Below are positions 1 to 7,100 of a stretch of 13,943 bases of DNA, one piece after another. Numbering within the stretch: the stretch's first letter is position 1; the number at the start of each line of letters is the position of its first letter. This stretch comes from Candidatus Aenigmatarchaeota archaeon. Lineage in GTDB: Archaea; EX4484-52; B79-G9. Position numbers and translations under genes: made by a program. The stretch is taken from NCBI GenBank assembly GCA_023142905.1, contig JAGLIP010000007.1, positions 1-13,943 of the forward strand. The letters run 5' to 3'. Under the pieces are notes generated by a model that did not search any database, was not told the DNA's origin, and was given only the letters and a program-made list of their open reading frames with translations.

Positions 1-1087
1 CTTGCCATGTTGCGTATTTTGCCCAACGGTCTACACGATATTCCGTATAATCCTCATCAATTAATACCTGATTCTTTAGAAGCCATTCAGGCGCATTTCC
101 TTCTTTGATTTGTTTTTCTGTGTATAGTGTTGTTTTCCCGTTGTTTTCAAGAACAATGATGCCTACTTGTGTTGTGTAGAACTTTGTTACAAATATTGTC
201 GGAATATCGAGTTTTACCGGCGCAAACCATACGGGGCTTCCGCCATTATCATGGGCGAATACTGTGTCGCCGTAAGTGAAATAAGGATGTGCTGCCCATA
301 ATTTGAATCCAATATCTCTTATTTTGCCGGTTAATATTTGATATGCGAATTGGGGTAGTCCTTTTCGTTCTTCAGAGTATTCTATTGTCTCTTTTATCTT
401 TTTTCTGTCTGAAGGGTTCTGGGCGTTTACAATAATGTATGCGGGGGATGGTTCTCCATTGTTTGCGAAACGGGTTGGCTCATAGGCCATGACCCAATAA
501 AGAGTGTTATTTATCGAATAAATTCCGTCCCAGTCAGTTGAAAGCCTCCAACCGGTTTCTGTTACCATTGTTTTTGGAACCTGAAGTGCATATTCCTGAG
601 CTACAATTCTCATGTCTTTTATGTCATTCCATTGAATTATTGTTATGTCTGATGTTTCTGTGCTTTCGTGCGTTACGCGGGTTATATCATTCATGTTATA
701 CCACCCAACTTCCATGGGTGGTGCAAAAATAGCTGCAAGCACACCAAGAAACACGAGAACCAATGCTGTTGCGGTTATGAGTTTATGTTTGGGCATTTTT
801 ATTGTTTCGATGCTGTCTTTTGCCAATGATTCTTTTATTGTGCTTATCTTTATGTTTTTGAGGAGTCCGGTTAAAAAAAGCCGTGCAATGACTGCAAAGA
901 TAAGCCCGCCTAAAGGACTTACAGTTATGATGATAACGCCTGCAAGCCAGCTTAAAAGAAGATCCCTTATGATTCTTTTTCTTGTGAATTTACATATGAA
1001 TCCGAATATTGCAATTCCGCCTATAAGCAAAGCCCAAACGGTATAGAATCCTAAGAACCCGAGAGAGATGAATAATTCAGACCACAT
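1..1087 (-). CDS. Polytopic membrane protein with large extracytoplasmic domain (3' end cut by window edge)
   Basis: The minus-strand frame opens with ATG at 1087 (MWSELFISLG) and stays open for 362 codons to the left edge, so the C-terminus is missing. Hydrophobic segments lie at about residues 8-32, 43-57, 58-76 and 104-123, followed by a mostly soluble region from about 124 onward, probably outside the cell. That region has aromatic-rich conserved-looking patches, for example HPYFTYGDTVFAHDNGG near 267-283, a VWFAP segment just after it, and an RVDRWAKYATW motif near the edge. I do not recognise the family with confidence and assign no function. The start is supported by a TATA box centred about 28 nt upstream and the absence of a Shine-Dalgarno, the leaderless pattern of archaea. 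It is separated from the upstream thiol gene by a terminator, so it is probably its own transcription unit. Confidence 0.85.
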   Translation of the reverse strand, partial: MWSELFISLGFLGFYTVWALLIGGIAIFGFICKFTRKRIIRDLLLSWLAGVIIITVSPLGGLIFAVIARLFLTGLLKNIKISTIKESLAKDSIETIKMPKHKLITATALVLVFLGVLAAIFAPPMEVGWYNMNDITRVTHESTETSDITIIQWNDIKDMRIVAQEYALQVPKTMVTETGWRLSTDWDGIYSINNTLYWVMAYEPTRFANNGEPSPAYIIVNAQNPSDRKKIKETIEYSEERKGLPQFAYQILTGKIRDIGFKLWAAHPYFTYGDTVFAHDNGGSPVWFAPVKLDIPTIFVTKFYTTQVGIIVLENNGKTTLYTEKQIKEGNAPEWLLKNQVLIDEDYTEYRVDRWAKYATWQ

Positions 1088-1110
1088 GAGTCTTATCTTG
1101 TGCGCAAAGG

Positions 1111-1119
1111 TTTATATTT
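1111..1119 (-). promoter_or_regulatory. TATA box of the left-edge membrane protein gene
   Basis: On the minus strand this reads AAATATAAA, centred about 28 nt upstream of the ATG at 1087. This spacing suits an archaeal TATA box for a transcript that begins at or very near the start codon. No GGAGG-like site precedes the ATG, which agrees with leaderless translation. Confidence 0.6.
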
Positions 1120-1250
1120 GGGATGGGTGTGCGATGTATGAATGATGTCATTTGAAAATAATATTCTGTATGGCGAATGCCAATAAGTTATTGTTTTTTA
1201 GAATTCTGCGGATTGTGTGAATTATAATTTAGTTATGTGTAAATATATGC

Positions 1251-1288
1251 AAAAAAAGAAAAAGGCGGGGCGATTGACAGAATCGCCC
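1251..1288 (-). terminator. Stem-loop plus T-tract terminator after the GILT-like gene
   Basis: Nine bases past the TAA stop of the upstream gene, the minus strand forms a perfect 8-bp stem (GGGCGATT paired with AATCGCCC, plus positions 1268-1275 and 1281-1288) with a 5-nt loop. A short spacer and then TTTTTCTTTTTTT follow. Archaeal termination needs mainly the T-tract; the GC-rich hairpin makes the assignment stronger. It should end the redox operon and insulate the next gene. The remaining bases up to 1110 hold no coding potential or RNA gene that I can see. Confidence 0.75.
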
Positions 1289-1296
1289 ACATATAA

Positions 1297-2406
1297 TTAA
1301 CAACTTCCTGTGGTTGCGGCTGTGGCTGTTTCTGATTCGTCAATAGTTTGGCCGCATATTTCAGGGGCATCATTGAAACTGTTGCATATAAGTGTTTTTA
1401 GCTTTTCTGATGACCATCGGTAATCTGACATTGAAAGCTGCATATCATTCAAGCGAAGATGTTCTGAGCCGCCAACGCCGTTTTTTTCGTTTAGCGCTTT
1501 TTCGGCTGCAAGAAGTGCCAATCCTTCGTTTGTGGCGCAGGTTTCAATTGTGGATACAGAAACACTTACGGAATCTGCTGCATCTTTCCAGCAGGTGTCA
1601 AGATTTGCTTTGTTGCAGTTCTCTGCGATGTAAAGTGTATAGTCCCAGTATTTGTCAGGATTATTTTCCCATACACACATCTGCCGCACATTTTCTTCAA
1701 CTTCGTATTTGCCGTGCATGGAGCAGAAATCACCTACACAATATGTCTCTTCTTGTCCTGCGTAATATTCTGTTCCGTAGATAACCCAATGTGGTTCAAT
1801 GTTTGCAACGCTTGAAAGCATTTCTGCAACCGGGGCGGTCAGTTTGTTTGCCTGCATTCCATATGGGCAGAAAGACATTGTGTAGACTTCAAGAGTTGGC
1901 TTGTCTGCTTTTGGGTATTCTGTTGGTGCTGCCGCAACAGGTTCTTGTACCTCTTTTGCCTGTGCTTTAACTTCGTCTATATTCATGCCTTGTACGAAAA
2001 ACATTTTACCGTCTAATGACAGGTAAGATGTTGCTTTTTGTGCTTGTCCGTTTGCGGTAACTGTCAGATTAAGCGCATAAAGGCCGTTGTTTTCTTCAAT
2101 ATCGTCTATATCCAGTTCCACTTCGGGGCCTAAAAGAGACGATTGTATGAATGTTTCTGCAAGTTCTTTTGCAGCTGTTTCATCCAGTGCGTTTGAATTC
2201 GTGTTTTCATTGCCGGGCATTGCAATAACGGCAATAAGAAGAATCGCAAGTATGCCGGTCGTAATTTTCCAGGGCATTGTTTTGTCTGTTTTATTATTTG
2301 TTTTTGCTTTTGTTTCCTGTTTTGCTGCTGTTTTTGTATGTTTTTCTTCTGTTGGTTTAGCTTTAGCAATTGGGGTTTTTCCTTTTTTTTTGGTTTTTGA
2401 TACCAT
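1297..2406 (-). CDS. Membrane-anchored GILT-like thioredoxin-fold protein with CPYG active-site motif
   Basis: The start chosen is ATG at 2406 (MVSKTKKKGK, 369 residues), because GGAGGT lies 7 nt before it; an in-frame ATG 15 bases upstream is part of that same site. Layout: Lys/Thr-rich cytoplasmic segment (about 1-43), one membrane helix (48-65), a domain ending in SYLSLDGKMFFVQG (about 75-140) of the kind often found before extracytoplasmic thioredoxins, then a thioredoxin-fold domain beginning at LEVYTMSFCPYGMQ (C180). The segment CSMHGKYEVEENVRQMC follows the GILT signature (HG, E, N and final C aligned). The domain ends in an ICNSF..APEIC motif typical of the family. Oddities: the second active-site Cys is Gly, and the usual cis-proline loop reads GSEHL rather than SPT. 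It is likely a monothiol oxidoreductase or isomerase outside the membrane, or a non-redox binding variant. It follows the HTH regulator by 16 bases, so probably one operon. Confidence 0.88.
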   Translation of the reverse strand: MVSKTKKKGKTPIAKAKPTEEKHTKTAAKQETKAKTNNKTDKTMPWKITTGILAILLIAVIAMPGNENTNSNALDETAAKELAETFIQSSLLGPEVELDIDDIEENNGLYALNLTVTANGQAQKATSYLSLDGKMFFVQGMNIDEVKAQAKEVQEPVAAAPTEYPKADKPTLEVYTMSFCPYGMQANKLTAPVAEMLSSVANIEPHWVIYGTEYYAGQEETYCVGDFCSMHGKYEVEENVRQMCVWENNPDKYWDYTLYIAENCNKANLDTCWKDAADSVSVSVSTIETCATNEGLALLAAEKALNEKNGVGGSEHLRLNDMQLSMSDYRWSSEKLKTLICNSFNDAPEICGQTIDESETATAATTGSC

Positions 2407-2412
2407 AATTAA

Positions 2413-2418
2413 TACCTC
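2413..2418 (-). promoter_or_regulatory. Shine-Dalgarno deciding the GILT-like gene start
   Basis: The minus strand reads GGAGGT, a full match to the core of the archaeal anti-Shine-Dalgarno. It sits 7 nt from the ATG at 2406 and just past the TAA stop of the upstream regulator. It makes 2406, not 2421, the translation start. Confidence 0.7.
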
Positions 2419-2422
2419 CATT

Positions 2423-2803
2423 TTAACATTCGCTGTTTGTTATACATGTGTCGCATTTTGATAGTGCGGGAACCGCTTCCCTGTGGAGCTTGCATAGCAG
2501 GCCTTCTTGCCTTATGTTTTTGCAAAGATCGCACATTATGTGAGAGTCAAATGGGCTTTTAAGTGTTGTGAGGTTTCTTGCCGCATCTTTTAGAGCAATA
2601 TTTATTGTTTCGTTTTCAGTAAGTATCTTTATTTTTGTTCCCCTGAATTCTTTTTTGTATTGGGAAATTGCAGGCTGCGTTACACCCATGAGTCGTGCTG
2701 CATCGCTTTGTGTGTAGTTTAATGTTTCTGTAAGCTCTTTTGCAATGACGGCCCGTATTGCCGGGAAAATATCATTTACCATGATTTCGCAGAAGGGTTT
2801 CAT
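2423..2803 (-). CDS. Archaeal HTH transcriptional regulator (COG2522-like) with Cys-rich C-terminus
   Basis: The start chosen is ATG at 2803 (MKPFCEIMVNDIFPAIRAVI, 126 residues), since members of this archaeal family characteristically begin with an MxPxCEIxVxxxxPAxRAxxAKEL segment. A TATA box is centred about 26 nt upstream, giving a leaderless transcript. The frame continues upstream to a TTG at 2893, but that extension lies over the preceding thioredoxin-like reading frame and is unlikely to be translated. The helix-turn-helix lies at about residues 31-49 (TQSDAARLMGVTQPAISQY). The C-terminal part has C91xxC94, C104 within CKLH, and C117xxC120 with terminal C126, plus C5 at the N-terminus. 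Such cysteines could bind a metal or sense thiol redox state; this is inference. It sits between two thioredoxin-fold reading frames and probably regulates them. Family assignment is firm, target genes are not known. Confidence 0.88.
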   Translation of the reverse strand: MKPFCEIMVNDIFPAIRAVIAKELTETLNYTQSDAARLMGVTQPAISQYKKEFRGTKIKILTENETINIALKDAARNLTTLKSPFDSHIMCDLCKNIRQEGLLCKLHREAVPALSKCDTCITNSEC

Positions 2804-2823
2804 AAGTATCATTAATTGTTGAG

Positions 2824-2833
2824 TTTTATATTT
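2824..2833 (-). promoter_or_regulatory. TATA box of the HTH regulator
   Basis: The minus strand reads AAATATAAAA, centred about 26 nt before the ATG at 2803 and 17 nt before an alternative ATG at 2812. The spacing favours a leaderless transcript from 2803. It lies directly after the end of the broken thioredoxin-like frame, so the regulator and the GILT-like gene can be transcribed on their own. Confidence 0.6.
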
Positions 2834-2837
2834 GTTT

Positions 2838-3179
2838 TTAATATGTGCATCCTGTAAGTTTTGCCAATGTCTGAAATGATTGTGTCCCTTCAAGTAATTG
2901 CCCGTTTATAATCTATGAGGGGTATCCGCGAACACCCGCGGCATTGCATTCAGTTGTTTTTTCAGTGCATTCCATATAATTTATGTATTGGAATTCGTCT
3001 TCAAACATCTCTTTTTGATTCTGGCAGTGAGATTACCAGTATGCGCCGTATAATACTGCGTTGTTTTCTGTTAGGCACTTTGCGAATTCTGTTTCGCTGT
3101 TCTGGCTTATTGTGTTTCCTGTAACACATCCACTTATGATGAGTGTTGCGGTAATTGCAAACATTATTTGTTTATTCAT
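2838..3179 (-). pseudogene. Thioredoxin-like lipoprotein (VKOR-associated/LTO1 type) interrupted by two in-frame stops
   Basis: From ATG at 3179 one frame runs 114 codons to a TAA at 2838, interrupted by TAA at 3033-3035 and TAG at 2913-2915. The start encodes MNKQIMFAITATLIISGC, a signal peptide with lipobox ISGC (Cys18). The rest aligns by memory with the thioredoxin domain attached to VKOR in plants and cyanobacteria: AVLYGAYW, stop, SHCQNQKEMF, then INYMEC, then AAGVRGYPS, stop, IINGQLLEGTQSFQTLAKLTG. In the family the first stop is the first Cys of the CxHC active site and the second is the Trp of GYPTW/GFPTW. No frameshift is present. It starts 4 bases after the TGA of the upstream membrane protein, with AAGTGAT as a possible ribosome site. 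As read, only a 48-residue lipopeptide ending before the active site would be made. Most likely a recent pseudogene; stop recoding or an assembly error are alternatives. Confidence 0.82.
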
Positions 3180-3183
3180 TGTA

Positions 3184-4191
3184 TCACTTGTTCAGTTCGC
3201 TGTTATGGCTTAGGTAATTTTCCATTTCTTCCTCTTTTGGAGGTTTTCTTGTGTTGCGCCATATCAACCATGAGAAAATACCTGCAAGGGGGACAAGAAT
3301 TACAGAATTTATTGTGGAGAGTATTGCAAGTATTGTAAATGCCGTAAGAATAGGATATGTTTTTTCAATCATTTCAAGCAGGGATGTTATCATTTCTGTT
3401 TTTTCGGTATCAAGGCTTAATTCCTGCGATTCTAATTGAGCATCTATTTGCTCTTTTGCACTTGCATCAAGTGTTTCAAGGTTGTCTTGAAACGAATTTA
3501 TGCATTTTGTCCTGTCGGTTTCTGAAAGGTTGCCTGTTGTTTTAAGAGTTTCTAAGTATATCTGCCCCATACCATCTATATAGGCATAGGATGCCTGTCT
3601 TTGCTGTTCTTTTATGGTGTCTTCCAGGTTTGTCAGGTCATCTTTTGTGATGCCCACGGTTGTTTGCAGTATGTCGTTTATGGTGGTATCGACATATGAA
3701 GAATCGCTATCAAGCACTGTGTAGACACCGCATGCAATTATAACTGTCAAAATAAGAAATAATTTTGATGCCGCATGCGTGCTTATCTTGTATGCACTTA
3801 TTTTTTTGTATTCTTCTTTGTCGTTGAATGATATGTATAATGCAAGAAAGACACCGAGGATTAGCCCTAATGATAAAAAAATTGAAAGAAGGCTTATTTT
3901 TGCAATGGCGAGTATAAATATTGATGCAATTGAAGGCGTAATTAAAATTGAAAAGTCAATGTCTTTTGCTTTTATCGAATGAATGCATATTATGGCAACG
4001 GATAGTGCCATGAGAATTAGGGATAAAAATAAATAGCCAAAGCTTATGTTGGTATATCTTTCAAAAGACAGGCCTATCGGCATTAATATGAGATTTTTTG
4101 TGATTCCTGCAAATGATAAAAGAATGATTGAAAGTACCATTGTGATTGTGCTTGCAATTATTGTGGGGATGTTATCGTTTATTTTGACCAC
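3184..4191 (-). CDS. Polytopic membrane protein with helical extracytoplasmic domain
   Basis: This 335-residue protein starts at GTG (MVKINDNIPT) and overlaps the end of the giant surface-protein gene by 13 bases, so translation is probably coupled. Hydrophobic segments lie at about residues 9-31, 49-70, 80-118 (probably two helices) and 142-161. A hydrophilic region of about 120 residues follows (162-282), predicted largely helical from its Glu/Gln/Leu-rich heptad-like sequence, and then a last long hydrophobic stretch (about 284-312) and a charged tail. The segment 195-260 contains a single Cys (C231 area, DRTKCINSFQ). I recognise no family. Its coupling to the surface-protein gene suggests that it anchors, exports or assembles that protein; this rests on position only. 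Confidence 0.85.
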   Translation of the reverse strand: MVKINDNIPTIIASTITMVLSIILLSFAGITKNLILMPIGLSFERYTNISFGYLFLSLILMALSVAIICIHSIKAKDIDFSILITPSIASIFILAIAKISLLSIFLSLGLILGVFLALYISFNDKEEYKKISAYKISTHAASKLFLILTVIIACGVYTVLDSDSSYVDTTINDILQTTVGITKDDLTNLEDTIKEQQRQASYAYIDGMGQIYLETLKTTGNLSETDRTKCINSFQDNLETLDASAKEQIDAQLESQELSLDTEKTEMITSLLEMIEKTYPILTAFTILAILSTINSVILVPLAGIFSWLIWRNTRKPPKEEEMENYLSHNSELNK

Positions 4192-7100
4192 CGTTTCTTT
4201 TTATGGAAATTATATTTTTCGGGCGCGTTTGCCTCGGTTTCTTTCTGTTTTTTGTATTCGTTGATAAGACCAGTTACTTGTGCTTTTATTTTTGCTATAA
4301 ATGGGTTTGCGCTTTTTTTAGGGGGGCTATTATAATTTTTGTTATTGGCGTATTCATTAGGTGCGGGAATCCAAAGATAATAGATTATGGCGCCAATTGA
4401 GACAATCACGAATAATGCCAAGAATACTGTTTTAATTAATGATGATGTTTTTGCAAGGTCTGCCTGGCCGTCTGTGACAATTGCCCGTATGTCCTGCATC
4501 AAGCTGTTTATTTCCTGTTTTTTGTTGTATGCTGTAAGGTAGTCGCCTGTTGAGATTGCTTCAAGCGCTTCTGCATGCAGTTTTTTTACGACATCTAGTT
4601 TTGCTTTTGCGGTGGTTGTGTTTGAATTGTTTAGTTTGTTTATAAGTATTTCGATATTTTTTTCTGTATCAGTTATGTCTGTTGTAAGCATGTTTAATGA
4701 GCTGTTTATGAGCCTCTGTTCTTTTTCACCCGGCGTTATCTGAAGCGTCATATTTTTTTCCTGTGTTTTTTCAGTTGACACTATTTTGATTGTTATTATG
4801 TGGGCTTTAATACCTTCTGTTTCCGGAACATTTATCTGCACTGTGCTTTTGTTCTGTTCATCAACTGCGAGAGTTTCTTTAAATTCGGTTATCGAGTACC
4901 AGCTTTCCCATGTAATTGTTTCAGGTGCGATAATGCTTGCGGTAATGTTTGTTATATTTTTGTATCCTGTGTTTTTCACGGTGAATTCAAAAGATTTTGA
5001 TGTTCCCTGATCAACAAAAAAGGGTTCCGGGTTTTCACTTATGTCTATCTTGTATGCACTTATGCATTGGTGGTCTACAATTACGCCGTCATCGCATGAT
5101 ATTGCAGTACACACACTATTTGAGCAGTAGTCTCCGGATGAGCAGTCTGAATTTTGGGTGCATGTCTCTTCATTTGATGAGGATGTTGTGTCTGATGTGC
5201 TGTCATCGTCATCATCGCTGCTTGAAGTTGTTGTTGTGACATTTGATATTACTGAAAAAGATTTGTCTGATGGCTGAACATCGGCGGTAATGGTTGTAAA
5301 TGTTCTGTTATGCAATTCGCAGTCTGAAAGTGACCCGTCAAGTGCGTAATACCATGTTCCTGCCTGAAAATTTACATCATTTTCGTCAGAGTTGCTTGCA
5401 GTATAATCAAATTCATGAGAGAATTCATTGTCTGTTACAGTGACTGTTTCGTTTCGGCTGTATGCTCCTTTATATACTTTGATATTTACTGTTCCTGAAG
5501 TGCATGATGATTTGTTTCCTTTGAAATACGCTTCTCCGGCTATGGTTATGTCCTGCCCTATTTTTGGGTTTTCAGGGGTTACATTCATAGATTCGTAATA
5601 AATCCATGTAGAATAATATGTTCCAAGAGAGCTGTTTGTAATTTTGGCGACGGCGGATGTGTTTAACGGACTTGACGCTGTTATAGCGAAATCAAGGGTA
5701 TAATCCTCCGGTGCAGGGAATACAAATGTTACAACTCCGTTTGTGTCTGTTTTAGCTGTCTTTGTGCCCGCACTTCCTGTAAGCGTTACATCGCCAAGAT
5801 ATACTTTTCCCCCAATATCATCAAGAACAGTTATCGTTATTGTAACATTTTCCTTGTTGTATTCATATATATTGTTTGTGTGGCCCGCCACGGTAACTGT
5901 TGTCTTGTTGGCGTAATTGGATATGTAGATTGTCTGTGTATATGTTGCTGTGTTGTTGAACACATCTGTTGCAATAATTGACAGTGTTTTTGTCTCTGGC
6001 GTCTCTCCTGTCCATGAGAAGCCTATTTCGTATATGCCGGAACTGTTTGTTGTATTTGTTTTAAATGTTCCGCCGTTTGTAAGATTGGCATCTACAACCG
6101 CGTTGCCTACAGAGTTATTGTTTTGGTCTTTTAGAGTTCCTGAAATATTTATCATATCGGATGTTGTAAAATAATTCCAATCAACTGCATCCGGGTTTGT
6201 ATCCCATATTAATGTAACTTCGTTTTGAGTTCCGTTTCCGTCATAGAAAAATAATTGGTCGGTGACATCAAAATCAATATGTTTTTCGTATATTATGGTT
6301 CCGCTTGAATTTTCTTTTACTATTAATTTTATGCTGTATTCTCCCATAGTCGCATTATTTGGAATTAACCAGTTGGTGATGTAATTATATGCTGAGCTGT
6401 TTATGTTGACATTTGTTGTGTCGTTTTTAATCCATACAACGGTGCTGTTTGGATTATAGAGGGTTAATTCTATATCTGCAAACGACTCGTTTATGCTTGT
6501 TATGTTTGTTTCGTATGTTAGTGTGTCGCCGCGATCATGAATAGCTCCTGCAAGGTTTGTTACAGAAGCATTTGCATCAAGTGTTGTTGAATATAATATA
6601 TTGTGGTTTGTTGTTCCTGCCGAAAGTGTTGAAATATTAAATATTGCCTTGGTGTCTGTCCCGTTGTCAACAACAACGCAGTTGATTCCGGAAATTGTGC
6701 ATGTGGTTGTTATGTTTCTTGGTAGTATGTATTCTGCGGTAACATTTGTTACAGTCCATGCGGTCGGATTTTCAAAATCCAGATAAATTATTGCATTGTT
6801 TAAAGCATAGACTGTGGAAGTTATGTTTTTTGAAATACCTGTTGTATTAAATGTGATGTTTACTTCTCTTGCACCGGATGCTATGTTTCCATTTGGCGAG
6901 TAGAGAATTGCGAAATAAACGGTTGTGTTGTCTTTCATTACAATTGTTGTGTTCATCAATTCTGTTGTGTTTGACACATAATTCGTAGTTGTGTTGTTTG
7001 CAGCAATCATTATTTTTGTTATGTTTTCCTCATTGGTTGGCTCGGAAATAATCAGCTGTGTAAGTGAATCATGCAGATATGCCTTTCCTGTGACTGCTGC

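Noticed and set aside
645..1046. Plus-strand open frame of 133 codons
   Set aside because: Antisense to the left-edge membrane protein gene, whose minus frame is open for 362 codons with a TATA box.
2804..2893. N-terminal extension of the HTH regulator to a TTG at 2893
   Set aside because: The extension (MKGHNHFRHWQNLQD) is an out-of-frame reading of the end of the thioredoxin-like frame, unlike the family's N-terminus; TATA-box spacing supports ATG 2803.
2915..3124. Plus-strand open frame of 69 codons
   Set aside because: Antisense to the thioredoxin-like frame, which has a far better protein match; no promoter or ribosome site on the plus strand.
2838..3179. Selenocysteine or pyrrolysine recoding as the main explanation for the two stops
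   Set aside because: Selenocysteine uses UGA, not UAA, and pyrrolysine at a Trp position has no precedent known to me; TAG also ends the 11810-12661 gene normally. Kept only as something to test.
5160..5240. GTTGTTGTG and CATCATCGTCATC tracts as tandem repeats
   Set aside because: They are codon-level low complexity encoding the Ser/Thr/Asp linker, not a DNA repeat array or CRISPR.
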